This document shows, piece after piece, positions 1 to 10,159 of a stretch of 30,000 nucleotides of DNA. Source of the DNA: Theodoxus fluviatilis (taxonomy: Eukaryota; Mollusca; Gastropoda; Cycloneritida; Neritidae); contig JAWQFJ010018147.1 of assembly GCA_034096865.1 (NCBI GenBank), positions 15,001-45,000 of the forward strand, read 5' to 3'. Under the pieces are notes generated by a model. It ran no database searches and had not been told where the DNA came from. It saw only the letters and a list, made by a program, of their open reading frames with translations. How positions within the stretch are numbered: position 1 is the first letter of the stretch; each line of letters begins with the position of its first letter. Both the position numbers and the translations under genes were made by a program.

Positions 1-212
1 AAATGGCATTTTTACTTCCAAAATAATAGCCAATGATATTTAGATTGACAAATATATCTTATTTACTCATAAACAATAGCAAAAAACTGATCTGAATAAA
101 ATTAAGCTGTGCCATAGGAGGTAATATTGTATTCTTCCTCCCAAAGTGAATATATAAGATATATGTGAGCAAGTGTCATCTCATTCAAGTCTTTGTTTTT
201 CCTTGCTGGCAG

Positions 213-814
213 GAAGCAGCAGTTACTGGCAAGTGAGATGCAGAGCTGAACCTAAGCCCTTGATGAAAAATGGGGATGGTCTGTGTATGTTTGGGGTGGC
301 TACCCAGGCAGCCCTGGGGGAACTGTTTCGTGATAATATGTCTGGCACTGACCTCTGTGCCCTGCTTGTAGGTATCGGCATTGTAGAAGACCTACTCAGT
401 GCTGTGGCAGGGTACAAGAAAGATCACATCTGCCTCTCATCCCTGGCCCCCTTCTCCCCCCACAGCTCTGTGGACGTGACCTTGGGACTGTTGCTGGACA
501 CTGCAACGTCACGCCTGCATCTTATTGACGTCACGGCCACACGGGTGCTGTGTTCTAGTGACATTGACCTGTCCACTCCTCTGTGGCCATTTGTCAGTGC
601 GGAGACAGAGGACAAGGCTGGGGCCAGAGTTGATGTGGAGGTGCAGAGTGGCCAGCAGATTGAGATGTCTAGGAATCTGGTCAGGCTGCTGGGGTTCTTG
701 CTGTATGGAGAAGCAGCAGCAGCTGAAGAAGAAGAGGAGGAAGAAGAGAAAGAGGGAGAAGAAAAAGTGGGGAAAAAAGAAGGAGAAGAAGAAGAGGTAG
801 TTCACCTCTATTGA
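213..814 (+). CDS. 3' exon of a SPRY/B30.2-like domain protein (partial gene)
   Basis: The reading frame is open from upstream of a good 3' splice site (pyrimidine-rich tract, then CAG ending at 212) to a TGA at 812-814. The exon begins with two bases completing a codon, then encodes SSSYWQVRC and DGLCMFGVAT. These resemble the opening strands of a SPRY domain, where the family pattern is a YWEV-like strand followed by an IGVAT-like strand. Further on, VTLGLLLDTATSRLHLIDV resembles the SPRY 'dvIGvlLD...l.F' core. The C-terminus is a run of Glu/Lys (about 715-800) followed by VVHLY and the stop. SPRY domains are protein-interaction modules, found for example in TRIM proteins and SOCS-box proteins. 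I cannot name the family member. A GT at about 797 inside the acidic tail could instead be a donor, in which case the gene continues downstream. The domain call is by eye; upstream exons lie outside the window. Confidence 0.55.
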
Positions 815-1379
815 TTATTCCTCATCATGCCGCCTGTTGGGAAGTGTTTCTTGATGTGCAATCTTACATCTGCAACTTAGCATGGAGAAGTACTTCTGGT
901 GAAATGTATGAGTATTTTTAATATGTCATGATAGTTTAAATTACTGTAAAATTGAATGGTGAATTCCGGTGTATTCTAGTGGTGAAAAGTGAACTGCTCT
1001 ACAGTGCTGTTTGGTGCATTGTCATGTATTCTATTATAAACTTGTAAAACAATCAATCACTTACATTTTTTTATCATTAACACACACATCCCACCCCCAC
1101 CCCCATCCCAACTTTAAAAAAAAGATAATACTAGAAAATGTGTACACATTTTTCAGGATGAAGAAACATATACATTTGATTTCGTTTTATTATAAATCGT
1201 CACTGATGATGATCATGCAAAATGTTACACCTTTGAAATGTGCAAAGTATTGTATTTACACAGGTACTTCTAGGCACACAGAGTGGGCAGGTGAAGGTTG
1301 GATGCGGGGGATGCTTGTGAGAGTATGGAGAATGCAGGGAGTTATGTAAGGAGTATGATTGGTGGAGGTGGAGTGAGAA

Positions 1380-1555
1380 TGGTGAGGAGAGGAGAGTACA
1401 GGGGAGGGGAGTTGTTTAAAAAATGGGGGGTGGGGGGGTGGGTGAAGGTGAGATAAGGTATGGAGTTGTGTTAAAAAGGAGGGTGGAGGAGATGGGGGTG
1501 GGGAGAGAGAGGGAGTTGTGTAATGGAGGGGGGTGGGGTGGGGAGACGGGTAGGA
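1380..1555 (+). repeat. G-rich tract with many GGGG runs
   Basis: The plus strand has closely spaced runs of four to seven G interrupted by GTG and GAG, for example around 1422-1446 and 1529-1550. Sequence of this kind can form G-quadruplexes. It sits in the presumed 3' UTR of the SPRY-like gene. Confidence 0.6.
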
Positions 1556-1815
1556 GGTGGTGATAACAAAGTGTTGGCAGTGAAGTACCGTCCGACACAG
1601 GAACAGCTGTGTAGCACAGGAGGCTGTGGTGGACTGGAGAGGACAGCCATGCTGAAGCAGTTCACGGACTGACTTGTTCTTCACCTGTCTTGCCTGCCTT
1701 GCCTGCTTGCTTTTCTGTTGCCAGTTATATTGTTAATGTAATTTGTAATGCACTTTCTATTTGTAAATTTTCAATAACTGTTTGCCAACATCATAAAAAG
1801 GACTTGTTATAAAGT

Positions 1816-1821
1816 AATAAA
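1816..1821 (+). terminator. Candidate poly(A) signal AATAAA for the SPRY-like gene
   Basis: AATAAA lies about 1 kb after the stop codon at 812-814, in AT-rich DNA. A poly-C run and a pyrimidine-rich stretch follow it. A second AATAAA is at about 2196-2201. Either could end the upstream transcript; the choice is inference. Confidence 0.35.
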
Positions 1822-1846
1822 CTGCAGCTTTATTCACTCTGCTCTG

Positions 1847-1849
<3 letters not shown>

Positions 1850-1877
<28 letters not shown>
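1850..1877. repeat. Homopolymer C run of about 28 bases
   Basis: An uninterrupted C run follows GCTCTGCTG. Runs of this length are unstable and hard to sequence, so the length is unreliable. Confidence 0.85.
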
Positions 1878-1878
<1 letters not shown>

Positions 1879-2577
1879 CTATCCTTTTTTAAAATGAGAG
1901 TAATGTCACACTAGTGCTTTTGTGTAAATATTAGTGATAGGCCATTGCTTTGGCAATTTGTGTGGGCAAATTATTGTTTCATATACTTAAACAAACTTGA
2001 AAATATTGCTTGATGTCAGTTTTTTTTGTTGAAATTTAGTATGCAGAGATACTATGTTTTCATATACTCCACTCCTAAGAAGTGATTGGAGATGACAGAC
2101 TGTAATGATTTCGTAGTGTACTGTACTGTAATAAAAATTATAGCAAAGCAAGATACATGTATGCTCAAAATCATTCGCTATCATGTTGTGCTGTGAATAA
2201 AATATAACTTTACTATCAAAATGCTATTCACCAAAGTGAAACCATTTTTCAGATTGAAGCATCATTTAGGACGAATGAGGGAAATTCAATGACCAGTTTT
2301 GAACAGAGTTTAATTGTTTGCTGACAGTGTCTGATCTAAATTTTGAGCTACTTTAGAATTTCAGTAGTTGATTTGTAGAAATTGATGGAGGTACACGAAT
2401 ACTACAATCCTTGCCTCAAAACATTGCATGCTGTTCTTACTTCTCTGTCACTGTTATCAGTGACACTGAAAATTTAAGCCCCCACATCAGTGAATGGAGA
2501 CTGCATGTACATGGTAGGATCTGATCAGTGCAGAGCTTTTGGTTTGTTGCCACATCTCTGGTGGTCTTGGTAGGCAA

Positions 2578-5500
2578 TGCTCTCTTTGCAGTGTTCTCTT
2601 TGCAGTGGTCTCTTTGCAGTGGTCTATTTGCTGTGCTCTCTTTGCAGTGCTCCCTTTGCAGTGTTCTCTTTGCAGTGCTCTCTTTGCAGTGCTCTCTTTG
2701 CAGTGCTCTCTTTGCAGTGTTCTCTTTGCAGTGTTCTCTTTGCAGTGTTCTCTTTGCAGTGTTCTCTTTGCAGTGGTCTCTTTGCAGTGGTCTCTTTGCA
2801 GTGGTCTCTTTGCAATGGTCTCTTTGCAGTGGTCTCTTTGCAGTGGTCTCTTTGCAGTGGTCTCTTTGCAGTGTTCTCTTTGCAGTGTTCTCTTTGCAGT
2901 GCTCTCTTTGCAGTGGTCTCTTTGCAGTGGTCTCTTTGCAGTGGTCTCTTTGCAATGGTCTCTTTGCAGTGGTCTCTTTGCAGTGCTCCCTTTGCAATGG
3001 TCTCTTTGCAGTGGTCTCTTTGCAATGGTCTCTTTGCAGTGTTCTCTTTGCAGTGGTCTCTTTGCAATGGTCTCTTTGCAGTGCTCTCTTTGCAGTGTTC
3101 TCTTTGCAGTGGTCTCTTTGCAGTGCTCCCTTTGCAATGGTCTCTTTGCAGTGTTCTCTTTGCAGTGGTCTCTTTGCAGTGCTCCCTTTGCAATGGTCTC
3201 TTTGCAGTGGTCTCTTTGCAGTGCTCCCTTTGCAGTGCTCTCTTTGCTGTGTTCTCTTTGCAGTGGTCTCTTTGCAGTGGTCTCTTTGCAGTGCTCTCTT
3301 TGCTGTGTTCTCTTTGTAGTGGTCTCTTTGCAGTGGTCCCTTTGCAGTGCTCTCTTTGCAGTGGTCTCTTTGCAGTGGTCTCTTTGCAGTGGTCCCTTTG
3401 CAGTGCTCTCTTTGCAGTGGTCTCTTTGCAGTGGTCTCTTTGCAGTGGTCTCTTTGTAGTGTTCTCTTTGCAGTGCTCCCTTTGCAGTGTTCTCTTTGCA
3501 GTGCTCTCTTTGCTGTGCGCTCTTTGCAGTGCTCTCTTTGCTGTGTGCTCTTTGCAGTGCTCTCTTTGCAGTGTTCTCTATGCAGTGGTCTCTTTGCAGT
3601 GGTCTCTTTGCTGTGCGCTCTTTGCAGTGGTCTCTTTGCTGTGCGCTCTTTGCAGTGCTCTCTTTGCTGTGCGCTCTTTGCAGTGCTCTCTTTGCAGTGT
3701 TCTCTTTGCAGTGGTCTCTTTGCAGTGGTCTCTTTGCAGTGGTCTCTTTGCAGTGCTCTCTTTGCTGTGCTCCCTTTGCAGTGTTCTCTTTGCAGTGGTC
3801 TCTTTGCTGTGCGCTCTTTGCAGTGCTCTCTTTGCTGTGCTCCCTTTGCAGTGTTCTCTTTGCAGTGGTCTCTTTGCAGTGCTCTCTTTGCAGTGGTCTC
3901 TTTGCAGTGGTCTCTTTGCAGTGTTCTCTTTGCAGTGTTCTCTTTGCAGTGTTCTCTTTGCAGTGCTCTCTTTGCAGTGGTCTCTTTGCAGTGGTCTCTT
4001 TGCAATGGTCTCTTTGCAGTGGTCTCTTTGCAGTGCTCCCTTTGCAATGGTCTCTTTGCAGTGGTCTCTTTGCAATGGTCTCTTTGCAGTGTTCTCTTTG
4101 CAGTGGTCTCTTTGCAATGGTCTCTTTGCAGTGCTCTCTTTGCAGTGTTCTCTTTGCAGTGTTCTCTTTGCAGTGGTCTCTTTGCAGTGCTCCCTTTGCA
4201 ATGGTCTCTTTGCAGTGTTCTCTTTGCAGTGGTCTCTTTGCAGTGCTCCCTTTGCAATGGTCTCTTTGCAGTGTTCTCTTTGCAGTGCTCCCTTTGCAGT
4301 GCTCTCTTTGCTGTGTTCTCTTTGCAGTGGTCTCTTTGCAGTGGTCTCTTTGCAGTGCTCTCTTTGCTGTGTTCTCTTTGTAGTGGTCTCTTTGCAGTGG
4401 TCCCTTTGCAGTGCTCTCTTTGCAGTGGTCTCTTTGCAGTGGTCTCTTTGCAGTGCTCTCTTTGCAGTGGTCTCTTTGCAGTGGTCCCTTTGCAGTGGTC
4501 TCTTTGTAGTGTTCTCTTTGCAGTGCTCCCTTTGCAGTGTTCTCTTTGCAGTGCTCTCTTTGCTGTGCGCTCTTTGCAGTGCTCTCTTTGCTGTGTGCTC
4601 TTTGCAGTGCTCTCTTTGCAGTGTTCTCTTTGCAGTGTTCTCTTTGCAGTGGTCTCTTTGCAGTGGTCTCTTTGCTGTGCGCTCTTTGCAGTGCTCTCTT
4701 TGCTGTGCGCTCTTTGCAGTGCTCTCTTTGCAGTGTTCTCTTTGCAGTGGTCTCTTTGCAGTGGTCTCTTTGCAGTGGTCTCTTTGCAGTGCTCTCTTTG
4801 CTGTGCTCCCTTTGCAGTGTTCTCTTTGCAGTGGTCTCTTTGCTGTGCGCTCTTTGCAGTGCTCTCTTTGCTGTGCTCCCTTTGCAGTGTTCTCTTTGCA
4901 GTGGTCTCTTTGCAGTGCTCTCTTTGCAGTGGTCTCTTTGCAGTGGTCTCTTTGCAGTGTTCTCTTTGCAGTGTTCTCTTTGCAGTGCTCTCTTTGCAGT
5001 GGTCTCTTTGCAGTGGTCTCTTTGCAGTGGTCTCTTTGCAATGGTCTCTTTGCAGTGGTCTCTTTGCAGTGCTCCCTTTGCAATGGTCTCTTTGCAGTGG
5101 TCTCTTTGCAGTGGTCTCTTTGCTGTGTTCTCTTTGCAGTGCTCCCTTTGCAGTGTTCTCTTTGCAGTGTTCTCTTTGCAGTGGTCTCTTTGCAATGGTC
5201 TCTTTGCAGTGCTCCCTTTGCAGTGTTCTCTTTGCAGTGGTCTCTTTGCAATGGTCTCTTTGCAGTGCTCCCTTTGCAGTGTTCTCTTTGCAGTGTTCTC
5301 TTTGCAGTGGTCTCTTTGCAGTGGTCACTTTGCAATGGTCTCTTTGCAGTGCTCCCTTTGCAGTGGTCTCTTTGCAGTGGTCTCTTTGCAGTGGTCTCTT
5401 TGCAGTGGTCTCTTTGCAGTGGTCTCTTTGCAGTGGTCTCTTTGCAGTGGTCTCTTTGCAGTGGTCTCTTTGCAGTGGTCTCTTTGCAGTGCTCTCTTTG

Positions 5501-8500
5501 CAGTGCTCCCTTTGCAGTGCTCTCTTTGCTGTGTTCTCTTTGCAGTGGTCTCTTTGCAGTGGTCTCTTTGCAGTGGTCTCTTTGCAGTGGTCTCTTTGCA
5601 GTGCTCCCTTTGCAGTGTTCCCTTTGCAGTGTTCTCTTTGCAGTGGTCTCTTTGCAGTGGTCTCTTTGCAGTGGTCTCTTTGCAGTGGTCTCTTTGCAGT
5701 GCTCCCTTTGCAGTGTTCTCTTTGCAGTGGTCTCTTTGCAGTGCTCTCTTTGCTGTGTTCTCTTTGCAGTGGTCCCTTTGCAGTGGTCTCTTTGTAGTGT
5801 TCTCTTTGTAGTGGTCCCTTTGCAGTGTTCTCTTTGCAGTGGTCTCTTTGCAGTGCTCCCTTTGCAGTGTTCTCTTTGCAGTGTTCTCTTTGCAGTGGTC
5901 TCTTTGCAGTGCTCCCTTTGCAGTGTTCTCTTTGCAGTGTTCTCTTTGCAGTGGTCTCTTTGCAGTGGTCTCTTTGCAGTGCTCTCTTTGCTGTGCTCCC
6001 TTTGTAGTGTTCTCTTTGCAGTGTTCTCTTTGCAGTGTTCTCTTTGCAGTGTTCTCTTTGCAGTGGTCTCTTTGCAGTGCTCCCTTTGCAGTGTTCTCTT
6101 TGTAGTGGTCTCTTTGCTGTGTTCTCTTTGTAGTGGTCTCTTTGCAGTGCTCCCTTTGCAGTGCTCTCTTTGCAGTGCTCCCTTTGCAGTGTTCTCTTTG
6201 CAGTGCTCTATTTGCAGTGGTCCCTTTGCAGTGCTCCCTTTGCTGTGTTCTCTTTGCAGTGGTCTCTTTGCAGTGTTCTCTTTGCAGTGGTCTCTTTGCA
6301 GTGGTCTCTTTGCAGTGCTCCCTTTGCAGTGTTCTCTTTGCAGTGGTCTCTTTGCAGTGTTCTCTTTGCAGTGGTCTCTTTGCAGTGGTCTCTTTGCAGT
6401 GGTCCCTTTGCAATGGTCCCTTTGCAGTGGTCCCTTTGCAATGCTCTCTTTGCAGTGTTCTCTTTGCAGTGGTCCCTTTGCAGTGGTCCCTTTGCAGTGC
6501 TCTTTGCAGTGGTCTCTTTGCAGTGGTCTCTTTGCAATGGTCTCTTTGCAGTGTTCTCTTTGCAGTGCTCTTTGCTGTGTTCTCTTTGCAGTGGTCTCTT
6601 TGCAGTGGTCCCTTTGCAGTGCTCTTTGCTGTGTTCTCTTTGCAGTGCTCTCTTTGCAGTGGTCTCTTTGCAGTGGTCTCTTTGCTGTGCTCTCTTTGCA
6701 ATGGTCTCTTTGTAGTGGTCTCTTTGTAGTGTTCTCTTTGCAGTGGTCTCTTTGCAGTGGTCTCTTTGCAGTGTTCTCTTTGCAGTGGTCTCTTTGCAGT
6801 GGTCCCTTTGCAGTGCTCTTTGCTGTGTTCTCTTTGTAGTGGTCTCTTTGTAGTGTTCTCTTTGCAGTGGTCTCTTTGCTGTGCTCTCTTTGCAGTGTTC
6901 TCTTTGCAGTGTTCTCTTTGCAGTGGTCCCTTTGCAGTGCTCTCTTTGCAGTGGTCTCTTTGTAATGGTCTCTTTGCAGTGTTCTCTTTGCAGTGGTCCC
7001 TTTGCAGTGCTCTTTGCTGTGTTCTCTTTGCAGTGGTTTCTTTGCAGTGGTCTCTTTGCAGTGGTCTCTTTGCAGTGCTCTCTTTGCAGTGTTCTCTTTG
7101 CAGTGTTCTCTTTGCAGTGGTCCCTTTGCAGTGCTCTTTGCTGTGTTCTCTTTGCAGTGCTCTCTTTGCAGTGGTCTCTTTGCTGTGCTCTCTTTGCAGT
7201 GGTCTCTTTGTAGTGCTCTCTTTGCAGTGCTCTTTGCTGTGTTCTCTTTGCAGTGCTCTCTTTGCAGTGGTCTCTTTGCTGTGCTCTCTTTGCAGTGGTC
7301 TCTTTGCAGTGGTCTCTTTGTAGTGCTCTCTTTGCAGTGCTCTCTTTGCAATGATCTCTTTGTAGTGGTCTCTTTGTAGTGGTCTCTTTGCAATGGTCTC
7401 TTTGTAGTGGTCTCTTTGTAGTGGTCTCTTTGCAGTGGTCTCTTTGTAGTGGTCTCTTTGCAGTGTTCTCTTTGCAGTGGTCTCTTTGTAATGGTCTCTT
7501 TGCAGTGGTCTCTTTGCGGTGCTCTCTTTGCAATGGTCTCTTTGTAGTGGTCTCTTTGTAGTGGTCTCTTTGCAGTGGTCTCTTTGTAGTGGTCTCTTTG
7601 CAGTGTTCTCTTTGCAGTGGTCTCTTTGTAATGGTCTCTTTGCAGTGCTCTCTTTGCAGTGGTCTCTTTGCAATGCTCTCTTTGCGGCGCTCTCTTTGCA
7701 ATGGTCTCTTTGTAATGGTCTCTTTGCTGTGCTCTCTTTGCAGTGGTCTATTTGCTGTGCTCTCTTTGCAATGGTCTCTTTGTAGTGCTCTCTTTGCAAT
7801 GGTCTCTTTGTAGTGCTCTCTTTGCAGTGGTCTCTTTGTAGTGGTCTCTTTGCTGTGCTCTCTTTGCAGTGGTCTATTTGCTGTGCTCTCTTTGCTTTGT
7901 AGTGGTCTCATTGCAGTGGTCTCTTTGCAGTGCTCTCTTTGCAGTGCTCTCTTTGCAGTGGTCCCTTTGCTGTGCTCTCTTTGTAGTGGTCTCTTTGCAG
8001 TGGTCTCTTTGCAGTGCTCTCTTTGCAGTGGTCTCTTTGCAGTGGTCCCTTTGCAGTGGTCTATTTGCTGTGCTCTCTTTGCAATGGTCTCTTTGTAGTG
8101 CTCTCTTTGCAATGGTCTCTTTGTAGTGCTCTCTTTGCAATGGTCTCTTTGTAGTGGTCTCTTTGCTGTGCTCTCTTTGCAGTGGTCTCTTTGTAGTGCT
8201 CTCTTTGCAGTGGTCTATTTGCTGTGCTCTCTTTGCAATGGTCTCTTTGTAGTGCTCTCTTTGCAATGGTCTCTTTGTAGTGGTCTCTTTGCTGTGCTCT
8301 CTTTGCAGTGGTCTCTTTGTAGTGCTCTCTTTGCAGTGGTCTATTTGCAGTGGTCTCTTTGCAGTGGTCCCTTTGCGGTGCTCTCTTTGCAGTGGTCTAT
8401 TTGTAGTGGTCTCTTTGCAGTGGTCTATTTGCGGTGCTATCTTTGCAGTGGTCTATTTGCTGTGGTCTCTTTGCAGTGGTCTCTTTGCGGCGCTCTCTTT

Positions 8501-8722
8501 GTAATGGTCTCTTTGCAGTGCTCTCTTTGCAATGGTCTCTTTGCGGTGTTCTCTTTGCAGTGTTCTCTTTGCAGTGTTCTCTTTGCAGTGGTCCCTTTGC
8601 AGTGGTCTCTTTGCTGTGCTCTCTTTGTAGTGGTCTCTTTGCAGTGGTCCCTTTGCAGTGGTCTCTTTGCTGTGCTCTCTTTGTAGTGGTCTCTGTGCTG
8701 TGCTCTCTTTGCAGTGGTCCTG
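2578..8722. repeat. Large 14-bp tandem array (about 6.1 kb, roughly 440 units)
   Basis: The consensus unit is CTCTTTGCAGTGGT. Most variation is in the last bases (GTGGT, GTGTT, GTGCT), with other versions reading TTTGCAATGG, TTTGCTGTGC or TTTGTAGTGG. Variant types are regional: CAATGG and CTGTGCG types dominate from 2800 to 5100, shortened 12-bp units appear from about 6480 to 7270, and TTTGTAGTGG and TCTATTTGC types dominate from 7330 to 8700. Because 14 is not a multiple of three and the unit has no stop on either strand, all six frames stay open for long distances. Frames of 1420 residues (plus) and 1271 residues (minus) are therefore expected by-products. The peptides are 14-residue cycles: SLQCSLCSGLFAVF-like on plus and REHCKETTAKRPLQ-like on minus. 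The array lies between the SPRY-like exon and the MITE. Confidence 0.95.
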
Positions 8723-8773
8723 TCAGAAGCATTTCAGAGCTGTTGCCTTTGGTATGAATTCAATACAGACCAT

Positions 8774-8996
8774 GGCCCGTATCCAGAACAGCGATTTATC
8801 TTGTTAATACTCGATTTATCCCCTAACCCCGGGTTATCTTGATCATTTAGATAAGGTACACTCGTCAGAGGATCCTAGGTTGCGCTTTGCTATATATACT
8901 GGTTTTCAGCCAAGGGAGAGCGGAACAGACAGTTGGAATCGTCTGAGTTTAGAGATAAATCGGGGTTAAAATAAATCGCCGTTCTGGATACGGGCC
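8774..8996. mobile_element. MITE with terminal inverted repeats of about 25 bp
   Basis: The left end reads GGCCCGTATCCAGAAC followed by AGCGATTTAT. The right end (to about 8996) is its inverted copy with one mismatch. CAT flanks both sides, at 8771-8773 and just after the right end, consistent with a 3-bp target-site duplication. Internally, GATTTATC occurs twice near the left end and GATAAATC or ATAAATCG twice near the right, giving subterminal inverted repeats. There is no transposase frame at about 223 bp, so this is a non-autonomous element. A GGGCCCGTAT-like terminus and a 3-bp duplication resemble PIF/Harbinger-type elements. That family assignment is inference, because Harbinger usually duplicates TWA rather than CAT. 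The right boundary is good to one or two bases. Confidence 0.75.
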
Positions 8997-8998
8997 CA

Positions 8999-9452
8999 TA
9001 TGCATATAATGTCTGGCTCTTTTGTTGCTAGCAAGCAGTAGTGTTTGAAGCAAGCATTGCGCTACAACACATTTATGCAGTTTCCCTTTCTTCCAGTCGA
9101 TGTAGATTTCTTGCTGCATGATACATGGCATATGCTGCACTTGAAGAGATTTGCACATATTATTTTCTGTACTCAGCGTTATGATAAATCATTTGGATTA
9201 ATGAATAAAAGGGACAATCTCATCAACCTTTGTTTGTTATGCTTCAAAATAGTATCTAGGTAGGACTAAAGTATGTAATTATTGTATAAATATTGAATGC
9301 AATTCAGGAGGAAAATTACTCTCAGCATGGAAGCATACATCTGCATGTTTGTGTACTTGCATGCACGCATAGTTTTGTGTGAAAACAATTCTTTTGTCTC
9401 TCCATCCCCATCCCACCTCTCCCTTTTTCTCTTTCTCTGTCACTCCGAACAG
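8999..9452. other. AT-rich unique sequence, no clear gene
   Basis: A pyrimidine tract ending in an AG occurs at about 9080-9096 (TTTCCCTTTCTTCCAG). An open plus frame (DVDFLLHDTWHMLHLK...) follows it for about 55 codons. I see no family resemblance. A strong pyrimidine-rich tract at 9405-9452 leads into the next candidate exon. Confidence 0.35.
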
Positions 9453-9530
9453 GAAATGCTACAAAAAGACCACAAAGCTTTTGACTTTGCACAATTTGAC
9501 TTTTTTCAAGCAGCTGGAGGAAACTGCTGC
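9453..9530 (+). pseudogene. Weak plus-strand exon candidate, possibly frame-broken
   Basis: A long pyrimidine tract (about 9405-9445) ends in an AG at 9451-9452, a strong-looking 3' splice site. The sequence after it reads EMLQKDHKAFDFAQFDFF. At a run of T's (about 9500-9506) the neighbouring frame takes over with FKQLEETAA, so one base in the homopolymer separates two coding-looking pieces. I do not recognise the protein. It may be a decayed exon, a sequencing error in a homopolymer, or chance. Confidence 0.25.
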
Positions 9531-9610
9531 TTTTTTTACTTTTTTTTCAGTTTCTCTGGTGGCCATCTAATTATTTTTTTTTTAATGGCTGTAAGAATTT
9601 ATTCAAAATA

Positions 9611-9785
9611 GCACCGAAACGCGTACAATAAAAGGTTTGAGCAGCAGTTGAAAGGCGAAAGGGACGCTAGAAAGGGTTCTAACACCGAAACGCGTACAAT
9701 CAAAGTTTGAGCGGCAGTTGAAACGCGTACGATCAAAAGTTTGAGCAGCAGTCGAATGGCGAAAGGAACGCTAGAAAGGGTTCTG
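9611..9785. repeat. Short tandem repeat of about 70 bp containing GAAACGCGTAC
   Basis: CCGAAACGCGTACAAT occurs at about 9614 and 9686, and a GAAACGCGTACGATC variant at about 9719. Two of the three copies continue through TTTGAGCAGCAGT, a GGCGAAAGG(G/A)ACGC stretch and TAGAAAGGGTTCT. The middle copy is cut short after the CAGTTG. The pattern is two full units of about 70 bp with a partial one between them. Confidence 0.7.
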
Positions 9786-9826
9786 TCAAAGAGTTCTGGG
9801 ATCACAGGGCAGCCGTCATGTTGCAG

Positions 9827-10066
9827 ATGACCGAAGAGTGCTACTTTGTATCAGGAGATGTACAGGAGAGACTGTGGAGTGGAATGATGAGGAGTTCGGA
9901 TGGCAGATGGATCAAAGAAGACGACAGGCCTCTCTCCACAAGTTTCTGTTGCTACTGAAGCACTGCCAGCTCTCCTCCTCTTTTCAGGATCAGCTGCGGA
10001 GGGTGGGCCTCCTGGTGGGGCTGGTCTTCCTTACAACAAATCAGACTCTGAGGAAGAGTAGGATGT
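9827..10066 (+). pseudogene. Exon-like coding fragment with an apparent 2-base frameshift
   Basis: After an AG at 9825-9826 the sequence reads MTEECYFVSGDVQE in one frame. From about 9866 the next frame gives TVEWNDEEFGWQMDQ and then RRRQASLHKFLLLLKHC and SSSFQDQL. The CAGGAGAGACTG segment (about 9862-9874) has one extra GA, and its loss would join the two frames. The composition is that of a soluble helical protein and differs from the surrounding repeats. I do not recognise the family. The frame then runs into a proline-rich and G-rich low-complexity tail after about 10066. It may be a remnant or live exon of a plus-strand gene convergent with DDX24, or an assembly indel may have broken a live exon. 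Confidence 0.35.
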
Positions 10067-10159
10067 CTGCATTCCCCGAGTCACCTCTCTGTCTTCCACC
10101 CATTCCACCGCCACTCCTGCCCACTCCACTCTTCATCCCACATCCACCTCCACCCACTT

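Larger units (their letters stand above)
815..2577. other. Non-coding stretch: presumed 3' UTR and intergenic DNA
   Basis: The DNA is mostly AT-rich with no convincing exon. It contains a short CA/C-rich patch at about 1080-1105, a G-rich tract at about 1380-1555 and a poly-C run at about 1850-1877. The 142-residue minus-strand frame at 1256-1684 is proline, serine and threonine repeats read from the antisense of the G-rich tract, so I do not call it a gene. Confidence 0.5.

Noticed and set aside
2577..6839. Open frame of 1420 codons on the plus strand, and 1271, 963 and 902 codon frames on the minus strand, in the 14-bp array
   Set aside because: All are 14-residue cycles generated by a stop-free repeat whose length is not a multiple of three; overlapping frames on both strands and no domains.
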